This document shows positions 1 through 11,766 of a DNA stretch of 64,000 bases, piece by piece; position 1 is the stretch's first letter; each line of letters begins with the position of its first letter. A program made the position numbers and the translations under genes. Source of the stretch: Curvularia sp. ZM96 (Eukaryota; Ascomycota; Dothideomycetes; Pleosporales; Pleosporaceae); NCBI GenBank assembly GCA_022457065.1, contig JAJGBQ010000003.1:3038001-3102000 (forward strand), written 5' to 3'. The notes beneath the pieces are model-generated. The model was not told where the DNA came from and searched no databases. It saw only the letters and a program-made list of their open reading frames with translations.

Positions 1-241
1 ATCGGGACCGCTAGTCCCCGCCCGTCCCCGACAAGCTGCGGGCCTGATGAGCCAAAATGGGGGGCAACGGTCGGCTTCACTATAGACAAAATAAGTATCG
101 TGGATAATGCGTGTTGCAAGATAAAAGGGATAAGAGGAGCCATGAATGTAGAGGTATCCCTAGACAGCAAGACACCTGCAAGAGTTCTCAACTTCTTCAC
201 ATTTTATCTTTTCATACTTTTCAGATCAAACTCTTTCTACA

Positions 242-1042
242 ATGGCCCACCAAAACCGCCTCGCAAACGCTCATGTCCTTGTCTTTGGCGGGACTTCAGG
301 GATCGGCTTTGCTATAGCGTCCATGGCACTCTCCTACGGCGCCAAAGTCACAATTTCTGGCTCCGGTCAGCCCAAAGTAGACTCCAAAGTCGAATACCTA
401 CGGTCTCTGTACCCAAATACTCCATCCGCCAATGTAGCTGGCGTCGCTGTCGACCTGCTTGACAAAGAGAACATGGAAGAAAACTTGAAAGCGATGCTCG
501 ATAAGGCGACTGAAAACGGAAATAAAAAGATCGACCATATTGCCTTTACTGCAGGAGATGGTCTCACTCTGCCCAAACTCGGCGAGCTGGACGTATCTAC
601 CACGCTCAACATGTTCACAGTCCGCTTCCTCGCAGCATGTGCGTTGGCCAAAGTCATTCACAACGGCGACTACATGCCAAAATCGTCGTCGAGTTCTATT
701 ACGATGACCGGAGGCACAAATACACACCGTCCAACGCCAAACTTCTTTTTAGGTGCATCTGTCGGCGGCGCTCTTGAGGGCCTTACACGAGGCCTCGCCG
801 TAGAAATGGCACCGATTCGCGTCAACGTGGTTCACCCGGGTGCCATTTACACAGAGCTGTTTGAGAAATATGTGGAAAATTCTTCGCCAGAGGAGGTGGA
901 AAAGTTGAAGAAGATGTATAGTCTTACGGGCGAGTTTGGACGGCCAGAGGATATTGCGGAGGCGTATGGATGGATTATGAGGGATCGGTTTGCCAATGGC
1001 ACGCAGGTGAGCAGCGATGGCGGACGTCTGCTTGTTGGTTGA
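242..1042 (+). CDS. Atypical short-chain dehydrogenase/reductase (SDR)
   Basis: Single-exon protein of 266 residues with a Rossmann fold. The nucleotide-binding glycine motif GGTSGIG is near residue 17, and the C-terminal part has the SDR signature RVNVVHPGAIYTELF after the helix that normally carries the active site. The canonical catalytic YxxxK is absent: where most SDRs have Y-x-A-S-K before ALEGLTRGLA, this protein has GASVGG, so both the Tyr and Lys positions appear to be Gly. A fungal SDR subgroup with this replacement is known to me from general family knowledge, so it may be a subfamily trait rather than a defect. Substrate unknown; a cytosolic NAD(P)-dependent oxidoreductase is the default guess. 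The start is the first ATG, directly after a pyrimidine-rich leader. No obvious pathway partner flanks it. Confidence 0.85.
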   Translation: MAHQNRLANAHVLVFGGTSGIGFAIASMALSYGAKVTISGSGQPKVDSKVEYLRSLYPNTPSANVAGVAVDLLDKENMEENLKAMLDKATENGNKKIDHIAFTAGDGLTLPKLGELDVSTTLNMFTVRFLAACALAKVIHNGDYMPKSSSSSITMTGGTNTHRPTPNFFLGASVGGALEGLTRGLAVEMAPIRVNVVHPGAIYTELFEKYVENSSPEEVEKLKKMYSLTGEFGRPEDIAEAYGWIMRDRFANGTQVSSDGGRLLVG

Positions 1043-1489
1043 TAGTAGATTTTGTTTAGTGTAACGATGGGTGTTGTACGATACAATAGTGCGAGGTAAC
1101 GGCGAAGGTAAAGGCAAAGGCGCAGATGCGGTTAAATCTTAGTAATATAGTAGGTAAAGAAGCTTTAGGTAATTATGGATTGTTCTCTCTCTTACACTCT
1201 TCATCTCAATCGTGTAATATGTAGTAGCCGTGCAAGATACGTGTACTGGTATGGAGTACGGGACTCCTATGATAAGAGCTCTTCCAGCGTAGGCCCATGT
1301 GAAAAACAATGAGCTCGCCGTCGTGGCTAGCCTACTCTCACGTGCTTCACCTTTCCGCATACGTCACTAGTCCCATTCACACCATTCACTACCCAGGCAA
1401 AACAAACGAAAAACAGCAACAAAAAAATATCAAGTAATCCAATCTACTCCACATCTGTTGCTCCAGCGCCTGGAATCGAACCAGGCACC

Positions 1490-1658
1490 CTCCTAGCTTG
1501 CAACCCTGGTGGGACACTGAGTGGGTTTTTAGTTTCCTATGAACCCATTAGTAGCATCTCAATATTAAGAGTGCTCTTGCCGGTAGCACTTTAGCCCTAT
1601 GGCCTCGTTAGCAGTCTAATGTTTATTGTTGGGTACCCACCCAGTGTCCTGCTAGGAG
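1490..1658. repeat. Imperfect inverted repeat, about 110 bp between arms
   Basis: The arm at 1511-1526 (GGGACACTGAGTGGGT) is matched in inverse at 1635-1650 with two mismatches. Outside these cores, CTCCTAGC at 1490-1497 pairs with GCTAGGAG at 1651-1658. This could be a decayed MITE or a folded relic; no target duplication was identified. Confidence 0.4.
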
Positions 1659-2380
1659 CCCACCCGACCGCGGAGTAGAGAGGATTGCTTGATGGTGAGA
1701 TGCAGAATGTGTGGGTATTTGTAGTAGAAGAAAATGAGGGAGGTGATGGCGTGAATATGGTGGAGCGACGGGCGTTTGCTGTTTGCTTCCACCGCGTGTA
1801 CGCACCACTGTCCTTTCACGTACGATATCGGCATGAATTTCAATGCTATCGACGCTCAGCAGACTAAGCAGCATTGCCAGAAGGGCTTCGTTAGCATAGT
1901 AGTTTAGTCCTATATTATTAGTTTGCTTGCATGCGTTCCGCTATCACCATTGTGAAGAGAGTAGCATCATGGATGAGACTATCATAGGCCGTATCTCATC
2001 AAGTCAATCGACATGTCGTAGAGGTATTCAGTCAAGAAACCTTCGCCGTATGGAAAGAACGGGAATTTAAATTCCTCCGCTCAAGCAGTAATACACAGGA
2101 AAGGACCGGCTCTTATCTGTTCACTGCTTGGTAATCCCTACTTCTATGCTCATGCGCTTATTTCTCCGTCCATGGTATAGCTCACGAGACAGAGGGATTG
2201 CACAACGGCTACCAAGCATGGCCCTCATGCACAACTGCCGGATAATTGCCAGATTCGGGAATGCAATTGTGACTCGGCGTCGTGGTAACACTGCTTTCAT
2301 AAATGACTAAAGTAAGCACGGCTGCTTGTTGTTTTACGCCCTGTAAGCAACCAGTAGATAGTGGCGTTACAACGTGTACA

Positions 2381-2670
2381 GTGGCTCGCTAGGAGCCGAG
2401 TCTTTGCACGCACTGCTTTGCCATCTCATGATGTACCGAAATGGCCATAGTAAAATTGCATTCACCAACACTGACAAAGCGCACTTTCAGCTCTTGAAAA
2501 CACGAGGCAAATACGAATATATCTGGATTCATTTAGATTATCCATCACATGATGGTGATACTGTTACAGTGGTTTGAATGTAATTTAGACGGTTTTATCC
2601 GACGATTGTGATACATCAAGAGGCAGTGGCTTGCGAGAAGCCGAATCTTTGTATGCACCGCTTTGTCATG
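2381..2670 (+). repeat. Imperfect direct repeat pair (about 47 bp)
   Basis: A segment at 2381-2427 (starting GTGGCTCGCTAGGAGCCGAG) recurs at 2626-2670 in the same orientation. Most of the substitutions are C/T or G/A, with a short length difference near the end. It looks like an old duplication altered by transitions. Confidence 0.4.
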
Positions 2671-3685
2671 TTTCAGGTATAAGGCTGTTGTAAAGCCATA
2701 AAAACACTTGCACATTGTTATCTCAAATGGGCATAGTTTACAGTCAAGTGTCATCGGGCGAAGTGATGACACCTCCAATCCAGCCTTCAGGTGACGTTCG
2801 CCTACGAGTGATGTGGGTAGGCGTAGCGCCATATCACGCACACGCTGGGTAGCTGTAGTGCTTGCCTTACCGCCCATCAGCCCTGGATTTTCGTCCGATG
2901 AGAAAAAAAAAAGCCACATCTATACAAGCGCAAATCGGCAAGCTGAGATTTCAGGTGTTTGTCGGAGCAACTATTGCTACCTGCGGAGTATCTGTCCAAT
3001 GGGCGCGCGCTGTGGAAGTCGGAGGAACAACCCCCCGTCTCAAGCCACCGGGCGTGGAGGGCCTTCCATAGGTCAGATATCCACCACGCACACAACAATA
3101 TGTACGTCACGAGACATGCAAGCCTATCTCGCTTGCTCTGAAGCCTCTAAAGGTTGCACCGTGCCTTAGGTATTGGCTGGAGTGACCGGAGGTCTGGAAT
3201 CAGGCGTATCACGACAGACCTGAGGTGTATGTCGGTACTAACTGCACAGACCATGTCATCGCATTTTGTGCCGTTTCGAGTCGGCACACTGGTAGCCGGT
3301 GGGCCGTCTAGGTGTAGGCTGACCCGGGGTGTCAGTCGACGGTGCAGCTTCTGTTGCAGGGCGCCGCCCCAGTAGGAAAACGTTGGTCCGAAAACTCGAG
3401 AAGGGATGGCGGAAAGGTCTTACCGACACCCGACAGATGGGCTTCTAGTATGCCCGCAGGAGCATTAGGGATACTTTGCAGAGTGTATGAGAGTGGGTAT
3501 ATCTATGATGGCTGCTATCCGCCTTAGGGACAGCACCAGACAGCTGAGACATCTCGATTTACCAGTATACTTATTCATTGGCCTTTTCTCTTTCCATCAC
3601 TCTTGGAGTGTCGGTAGTTGTCACACCACACCCGGGTCCTCTCTTGCCAATCTTCCCTGACCAGTCCAACACAAGAACAAGGGTC

Positions 3686-5473
3686 ATGGCGACTACACTA
3701 CAGCCTCCCGAAGACGTTGTCAAGGCCCCAGTGCCTGGTCCAGAAACTGCGAGTGAAACGGCCTCTAGCCAGACCGATGCTGTAGCAGAACCGGAGAAGT
3801 TCGAGCCAGGCTGGCGGTTTCTGGCTGCTTTCGGTAGTCTTTGTATCATAACACTCATGGCCGCTCTCGATGCCACTTCGATATCAGTCGCTCTTCCAGT
3901 AAGGTCGGTCTTAGACATCCAGTAGTTGCAGACTAACAGTATTCAGATCATGGCTAAAGCACTAGGTGGATCTGCTATTGAGGCGTTCTGGAGCGGGACT
4001 TCGTTTCTCTTGACCTCGACAGTCTTCCAGCCCGTATTAGGATCGTTCTCGCACATATTCGGTAGAAAATCGTTGATCTACGTCAGTCTTGGGTTCTTCC
4101 TTGCCGGCTCCATCATCCCAGCCGTTGCCGACAACTTTACCGTCATCCTGGTCGGCCGTTCCATTCAAGGTATCGGAGGCGGAGGTATCATTTGCTTGAC
4201 AGAGATGGTTGTGGTAGACACAGTACCTCTACGTGAGCGAGGCAAGTGGTTTAGCTTCTTTGGTGCCATGTGGTCGATTGGGACTGTGGCAGGACCTCTT
4301 CTCGGTAAGTGATATTCAATGCAAGTACAGATGGCGGCGGCTAACAGGCGTCAAGGTGGTGGCTTCTCACAGAACGTCAGTTGGCGATGGATCTTCTGGA
4401 TCAACTTACCATTCATCGGCATTGGCGCTGCCATGATCACGGTCTTTCTCAAGCTCAACCAGAAGCACAGTGGCTTTCTCGCCAAACTCCGCGAGGTAGA
4501 TTGGATCGGCATGGTGCTCTTCCTCGCCTCTACGACTGGCTTCTTGATTCCCGTTACCTGGGGAGGAATCCAGTATCCTTGGGACTCGTGGCGGACACTT
4601 GTGCCCCTCATTATATGCGGCGTAGGCATGTGTGCCTTTGTCCTGTACATTGAGTTTGTGGCTGCCAACCCACTCATTCGGACGTCGGTTTTCAAGAACC
4701 GATCTGCTGCTATTTTCTACATTTCTACCGTAATTCACGGCATTATTCTCTGGTCTATCCTATATTACCTGCCGCTTTACTTTGAAGCAGTCAGAGGATT
4801 TGGTCCGATTCTCACCGGAGTTGCCTTGTTTCCCTGGACGTTTACTGTTGCTCCCGCTTCGATTGCGACGGGTATTGCCATTGCGGTTTCGGGCAAGTAC
4901 CGCTGGGCAAATCGCGCTGGATGGTTCCTTACTACGCTCGGTATGGGTCTCCTGATACTCATCGAAGTCGATACTTCCACTCCCGCGTGGATCTTCCTCT
5001 GTCTAGTGGGTGGCGTGGGTACCGGTGTTCTATTTCCTGGCATGGCGCTAGGTGTACAAGCAAGTGCAACGGCCGAGGATCAGGCGTATGCCGCTAACAT
5101 GTTTTCCTTTTTCCGCGCCTTTGGCCAAACACTCGGAGTGGCAGTGGGTGGAGTCATCTTCCAAAACCAAATGAAGAAGAAGATGTTGACGTTTCCACTG
5201 TTGGCTGAATTTGCGGACGAGTATTCCCAGGATGCTGCCGGCCTGGTTCAGATCATTAAGGAGATGCCTACAGGGATCATGAAGGAACAACTGAAGGAAA
5301 GCTATACGTATGCATTGAGATACATCTGGATTGTCATACTGGCTTTCAGTGCTGTCGCTCTGATCGGCAGCATCTTCATCAAGTCTTACGACATGAATGG
5401 GGCCATGAACCAAGACAGGGCCTTTGTAGACAAGGACAAGGTCAAAGACATGGAAAAGAACGCCAGCCAGTAA
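3686..5473 (+). CDS. MFS drug/metabolite transporter, DHA2-like (14 TM)
   Basis: Three exons: 3686-3898, 3947-4304 and 4356-5473, with introns of 48 and 51 nt, giving 562 residues. Joining at these sites restores an uninterrupted MFS sequence: ALP|IMAKALGG at the first junction and GPLLG|GGFSQN at the second. The second junction rebuilds antiporter motif C (GxxxGPxLGG), characteristic of proton-coupled exporters. The N-terminal 50 or so residues are hydrophilic and cytosolic, followed by about 14 hydrophobic helices and a charged C-terminal tail. This is the plasma-membrane drug:H+ antiporter type used for toxin or metabolite efflux in fungi. The start is the ATG at 3686; the frame stays open upstream to a TTG at 3578, but no ATG occurs there. 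No biosynthetic cluster surrounds it, so the cargo is unknown. Confidence 0.9.
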
Positions 5474-7163
5474 AGAAGAATGATCAAGGAATTTTGTTTT
5501 TGGAGAAGCATCAAGATGACGACTAGAAGTTGGATTGGATACCTTTAGAGTTGGACAGGAACGACGCAGGGCATTTCCTGCAGTGCATGTAGTAATGTAT
5601 AATAATAACACATGTCTCGCATCCCGTCTTGTCGGACTATGGTTTGGTTGACGTGGGCTCGATTACATCAATCGAGACCCTGGACTGCTAATGACACAGC
5701 CTACGGTCTGGCGTCAGTTGTATACGCCAAAGAGGGCCTCGAAAGTATTTTTGGGGACAGAGAGGGCCGGATCGACTGGAACCGGGACTTGGACGTGGCC
5801 TCGTTGAAATGTGAAACACGCTACCCGCCGTTGACTAGGGTGGGTACGAGCAGCTTTGCGTCATAATCGGACCAAGGCATCGCGGTGATAGTTGCAAGCA
5901 GAGGGGTGCGTATGTAAGTAGCAGTATGCAAGAGAGGAAGCATGTGCCAGTGGTTGCAGTATATTAGGAGTGACGATGACGGATGGTCGTGATGGTGTGG
6001 TAATCAGGGCAGGCGGCTTGCGTCCCTGCAGGCGAGCCTGGCCGCCTGGGGCACCATGTCAAACGACCAGGGTCTCGGATGGATAAGGCAAGCAGCTCCA
6101 GATGATGGCATGCAATCGTGGCTCGAGAAAAGAGACGATGCTGGCCTGTGTTAATGACAGGAGAACAAGCGCAGGTCTAGTCGATAGCTGCGCAAAAACC
6201 ATCGACAACCTGGCAAGCCCAAGGGCATGACAACGCACGGCAGGTACTGTAAATTAAAGACGATGCAGCGGCTCTATCGCGGATGTTTGTGAGGTGCGTG
6301 CTGGGATCAGGCCAAGTCAGACAACGGCGGCGCAGCAAAAAGTACGGTGCCGTGGTGCCAGCCGCAGCCACCACGACGCCCACGACGGTGCTTTTTCCCT
6401 TCTCCTTCGAGCATTCGTTCCCGGCAGATTGGCTCGTAGCGGGATGATTGGGCGTTGTCGCACAGGAGAATCTGGAGCGTAGTGTGCTTGTCGCAGGCTG
6501 TGGAATGGACGGCTTGTTCACGTCAGTGGTTGGCGCATCCGCACTAGAGCTCACTAGCCGGCGCCGGGCGGCCAATCAGCGGCGGGCTAGTCGGCCCACC
6601 CGGGATGCTGCTCTCCATCGCGTTCCCGGGACGCTCACGCCCCTTTGATTATCCCACGCTCGCCTCTGACAACACCCGTGTGTTCCTTTGCCAAAAAAGC
6701 AGCGCGGGCGGGCGGCCATCCTTTGATTCACGCGCATCATCCCCTCACCACAGTCATTCGTTTCAGCATTCTAGCAGAAAGCAGTATCCTGCACCTAATA
6801 CCACGCCCCTTCACGCCCAACCCACGTCCCCCATTCACCTTGCGCCAAGCAACCCTCGCCGGCACCTCCTTCCCGCCATCGCCTCATACCACGCGTGCAG
6901 GACCGACCGACTGCCTGGGCCGACTCCGCCACCTACCACCCAACGCCCGCATCACCACTGCCGTCGTCACTTTCATCCCTCGGAAACGTGTCGCGCTGCG
7001 CCTTTGCGAGCACAGGCGACAGCAACCCGCGACCATCCGGAGCTCCTCGCTGTCTCGCTTCCTCCCCATGCCGGACCTGGCCAGCTTCCTTTGGTGAACG
7101 CTACCTCCGACAACCGCATACGATACCGTATTATTTTCATCCATCGCGCCACCCACTGCTGCC
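5474..7163. other. Intergenic region and RAX2 leader
   Basis: The frame at 5612-5866 contains NDTAYGLASVVYAKE, like the C-terminal part of aldehyde dehydrogenases, but nothing else of that family can be followed; it may be a relic. 6.5-7.16 kb is C/T-rich in the manner of a fungal promoter and 5' leader, with a CCAAT box at 6572-6576. Other open frames here look accidental. Confidence 0.5.
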
Positions 7164-10100
7164 ATGAGGGACTCATTCGCTGCCCTCCTGCGCACAGGGG
7201 CAGGCAAACTCGCCCTCTCGCTGCTGCTCGCTTCCCCGGCAACAGCAATCACTTTCAAACAGGTTCCCGACCCCAATCTCAGCCTCAGTGACCTAGGCCG
7301 GATAGCTTTCACCGGAGACTTTGACTCGATATCCCTATACCAGTACGAAGGCCAAAGCCAGCAATACCCCGGCCGCAACGGTGCCCTGCTCTCACGGTAT
7401 CCCAATGGCGTCTTTGCTACCATCAATGTGACGGACGCCGACATCAAGGCCATGTGCGCCCTGCCTGTCAATGGCGCGGAGCGAGTGGTATTCGCCGGCA
7501 ACTTCACCGGCGTTGGTAACATGCCCACGCCTGGAGGTATTGCCCTGCTGGATCCCACAAACGGCAACGTCCAGGCACTCGAAGGCCTCAGCGGGTCTGT
7601 CAACGCCCTCTACTGCGACAGACAAGGCGAACGCGTCTACGTTGGTGGAAGCCTCTCTGGCGCCAACTCGACAAATGCCCTGGTCTGGAAGAACGGCTGG
7701 CAAGATCTTTCCTTCCACGGCTTCAACGGCCCTATTCACTCCATCACGCGTGCCTCCAACAACAACATAATATTCGGAGGAGAATTCAACGGCCTGGGCG
7801 GCAATGAATCTACCGTGTCCAGCGAGAACAACACGCAGGTCATTCCCATTTCCAATGCGCGCATCTCTGCCCAGACAAGCTCCGGTATCAACGGCTTCAC
7901 AGACCCCAGCAGCATCACCTGCAAATCCGATTATTCAACCCAAGGCTCTGGTTCTACTTGGCTCATGGCCGACAGGGTAGATGGCTTCTGGAAGGCCGAG
8001 TTTGGCTTCGGCTTCGAGCCCACGAAGCTGAAGATGTACAACACCAACTTCGAGGGCCGTGGTACCAAGACATTCCACTTCACAGCACTTCCTCTTGGTG
8101 GTATCTTGAACTTGACCTACAGTGACCCCCAAACCGGAAAACAGGCCTTTTGCGACCTTCGGTGCCCTCTGCCTGAGGGTAACACTACCGCTCAGGAATT
8201 CTCTTTTGTCAACATTGTTGGCATGAACGCTTTCAGGATCGACATTACCGACCACTATGGAGCCGGCGCTGGCCTCAACGGCATCGAGCTCTTCCAAGAT
8301 TGTGAGTAGTTGCATTCGAAATTGTCACATTAGTATTAACCATATTCCCAGCCATCTACTCGTATGCCATTAATGAGTTCAACGAGCCCAAGAACTGTGG
8401 CCCAACCGGTACAACGTCAGAGGCAACCGCTACAGGCACATGGCAAATTTCTCCGTCGCACGACAGCACCTCCGAGTACCTTGTCACGGTCCTCCAGGGC
8501 AGCCCCATTGACGCCAATGCGGCAACCGTTACCTTTGTTCCCGACATCAAGCAGTCCGGCAACTACTCAGTCACCATCTTCACACCTGGATGTCAAGGTG
8601 ACGGCACTTGCGGAACCCGTGGTCGGGTCAATGTAACGGCAGTGGCGGGTGGTAAAGTCGAAAGCACTGAACTCTGGCAGACGAATAACTTTGACAAGTA
8701 CGATGAAGTCTACAATGGCTTCATCGACGCCACTGATGGCTCTCGCCCACAAATTATTATTCAGCCGGCTGTTGGACAAGGTCCTGGTCCTTTGACGGTT
8801 GTTGCCCAACGAGTACGCTTCACACTGCTGAAAGCTACTTCTGGTAACCTGAACGGCCTCTTTGAGTACAAGCCTGGCGAGACAGTAGATGCAGACAAAT
8901 TCTCGGATTCGGTCATCAACGCTGCTGGTGCCAGCCTGGCTCCCCGAGGAAAGGCAATGGTCACAAGCTTGGTCAGTGGAGATGACACCCTTTACATTGG
9001 AGGATCTTTCAACACTAGCGACGACCGCAACAACATCTTTACCATTCGTCAGGGCGCTACTGGACCCGCAGCCCTCTCTGGAAAGGGCTTGAACAACCAG
9101 GTTATGACTTTGTACCACAACGACAGCACGCTGTATGTTGGTGGCAACTTCACTAACACGGTAGAGAACAATGCTCCTGACCTACGTGGAGTAGCTGCCT
9201 ATGTCAACAATCAGTGGAAGCCCCTTGGAGCCGGTGTAGATGGTGTTGTCCTCTATCTCGTGCCCTTTTCGCTGAACATCACAGACAACACACCCGAGGA
9301 AGTCCTTGCTGTCAGTGGCTTCTTTAGCCAGGTGAATGCCTTTGGCAACAATCCCGCCACCAGTGTCAACGACTTCGCGGTCTGGGTCCCATCTCGTGGC
9401 AACTGGCTGCATAACCTTGAATTTTACTCCCTCGCCATGTCCGGCAGACTGATGACGTTCGCCGATGTCCCCGGAAGCACTCGCTGGTTCGGTGGATCCG
9501 TCTCCTCTGGTGCTCTTCTTGCAAGCGGTAGTGCCGAGCTGGAGAATGGAGACCAGTTGTCGCTGAAAGCCTTCCCTGTCAAGATCCAGGCACAGCGCCA
9601 GCAGCAGGCCGCTACTCGCCGCAAGCGAGCTATTGTTGATGGACAAAACCTCAATACCACCGGAGTTCGCACTGGCACCTTTTACAAGGAAAACGGCATG
9701 AACAAGACTATTCTTGCCGGCCATTTTGCTGCAAAGGACGCAAACAACCAGAACATTACCAACGTTCTTATCATTGACGGCAACGATTCGAATAAGGTCA
9801 CTGGATTCAACGATGAGCTGGATGCCAATTCCACATTTGCCGCTGTCGCTGTGTTGAATAAGATTTTGTATGCTGGTGGTATCGTCAGTGGACAACTCAA
9901 GAATGACCCTATTGCTGGTGTCGTCGCCTATGATCTCACCAAAAACGAATTCACTCCTGTTCAGCCGCCGCCGCTTCAGGGTGTCAACGTTACTGTCAAT
10001 GCGATTGCACCACGACCAAAGTCGAATGATGTTTTTGTTGGCGGCAAGTTCCAGTCTGCTGGTGCTTTGAGCTGCGCTGCCGTCTGCATGTGGAACACGG

Positions 10101-10962
10101 AGCGTAACCAGTGGAACCAAGCAGGCAACGGCATCGAAGGCGAGGTGACCTCTCTGACATGGGTTGGCGACACCAAACTTTTGATTGCTGGCAATCTCAC
10201 GTCGGGCAACAACCACACCAAGATCCTCACTTTCGATTCTACAAACAGCCAATACGCCGTCATTCCTGGTGCTAACGATCTACCTGGTCCGGTAACAGCA
10301 CTCACCATCGCTAACCGTGATGGAGACCAATTCTGGGCCGCTGGACAAGCCAGCGATGGCAGTACCTATCTGCACCGATTTGATGGAGCCAAGTGGATCC
10401 CTGCTGACAAGTCCATGTTCGGCATCGCCACCGACATCCGCGGTATTCAAGTGCTTTCCTTGTCCGAGAATCACGGCGATTCCCAAATCATTGATCAGGA
10501 CCAGGATCTTCTCCTTATGGGTCACATCAACATCACCACGTTTGGCACTGCCTCTGCTGTGCTCTTCAACGGCACTACACTCACTCCTTTCCTGTTGGCC
10601 ACCAAGGGCCAGGATGGTCAGACGGAGCCAGGAAGCTTGTCTTCGATCTTTGTGGAGAACCCCAACTCGTTCTTCTTGAAGTCAGGTTAGTTACTCTCTC
10701 AAGCACGATACCGAATATTTGCTAACAAACTATAGACAAGCACCTTGCACTCTGGGCTATTGTCCTCATCGGCCTTGCCATCGCGCTAGTCCTTACCTTC
10801 TTGCTCGTTGTCATTGGCATCATCATCGAATGGTACCGCAAGAAGCAACAAGGCTATGCCCCTGCGCCTACTACGTATCCGGACCGGTTAGGAAATGTTG
10901 GACGTGTACCACCAGAGCAACTGTTTGGAACTCTGTCTAAGTCACAAGCTCCTGCGATCTGA
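7164..10962 (+). CDS. RAX2: Rax2-like cortical polarity landmark protein
   Basis: Three exons: 7164-8301, 8352-10685 and 10736-10962, with introns of 50 nt each, giving 1,232 residues, the usual size for fungal Rax2. An N-terminal signal peptide (about residues 1-28) is followed by a long extracellular region rich in Asn/Gly/Thr with many N-glycosylation sequons and repeated blade-like motifs of the type LYVGGNFT, suggesting a beta-propeller-like fold. The last exon encodes one transmembrane helix (about residues 1161-1187), then a basic EWYRKKQQ stop-transfer and a tail of about 45 residues. In yeast, Rax2 marks old division sites for bipolar budding with Rax1; in filamentous fungi it is linked to polarity and hyphal growth. 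Splice joins keep the frame exactly (QD|SIYSYAIN; KS|DKHLALW). A long open frame on the opposite strand is a shadow. Confidence 0.92.
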
Positions 10963-11766
10963 GGCTTGTGAGAAATCGACCGGAATTACGAACAATGGTA
11001 CAGCAACAGGTGGTCCTGATACGGAACCAATCTCGCACGCTATAACAGCTCTAATTCTGGTGGAAGTGGTAATGATAATAATGATTTGGAACAACTGAAG
11101 AGTGGTAGGAATGGTCTGCAAGAGCCGTTCATGTATCCGCTGCTCTTCTTGACCTTGGTTATAAGGTCGAACACCGAGATTGGAGTCGTTCCACCTGTCG
11201 CCATTCATTGGCTTGTCATCAGGCGAGGCCTACTCAATCAAAGAAAAAGGTTAGTGGGCAATCTGATTCTGCGGATATGACAAGTGTTTTTCTTCATGGT
11301 GTTCTTCTCCATTTTGGCGATCTTCGGAACGATTACACTGGGAAAGGTTGCATGCTTTGCGATGGAAATTCTAGCTTTCACATATCTCCTTCTCCTGGGA
11401 TGTGTAGGATGCTTCGATATGCTCTCTTTTACATTTCTTTTCTTTTTATTTCAGTAGTAGTGCCTTGATACCACATGCTAGCGCGAGTTCCTCGCAGCCC
11501 ATAAGAGGCTTGTTTTATTCCCTCTTCACTCACTGTTCTTCCACTTCCTCTTTTATATCGGCTTGCTTCTGTGAGACGAGCCTGACCCGGGAAGGCTCAT
11601 CGAAGTGGTAATGTGTATATGCCAGGACGCGAGGAGAATGGACAGGGGTCGTATGCTGTCAGGACGTGCACGGTGTGGGGATGTCAGTGAAGTAGTGATA
11701 TGAGAATGCTTCCATTGACTCATCGTCTCTGGATTTACATACTGGAGATATCCCTAGCAGGTAACT
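10963..11766. other. Intergenic (3' regions of convergent genes)
   Basis: Lies between the stop of RAX2 on plus and the stop of the FAD oxidoreductase on minus. It probably holds both 3' UTRs. No coding or RNA feature was seen. Confidence 0.6.

Larger units (their letters stand above)
1043..3685. other. Gene-free interval with old repeats and a tRNA-like T-arm
   Basis: No open frame here has recognisable protein features. The interval holds an imperfect inverted repeat (1490-1526 with 1635-1658), a tRNA-like T-arm on the minus strand at 1469-1485 and an imperfect direct repeat (2381-2427 and 2626-2670). The last part is the promoter and leader of the downstream transporter. Confidence 0.6.

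Noticed and set aside
3578..3685. N-terminal extension of the MFS transporter
   Set aside because: The frame opens with TTG, not ATG; the first ATG is at 3686 and gives a normal hydrophilic N-terminus.
6605..7291. 228-codon plus-strand open frame upstream of RAX2
   Set aside because: Pro/His/Arg/Thr-rich composition is that of a C/T-rich leader read in frame; it overlaps the RAX2 start and has no domain features.
9182..10252. 356-codon minus-strand open frame
   Set aside because: Entirely inside the well-supported RAX2 coding region on the other strand; codon composition mirrors it.
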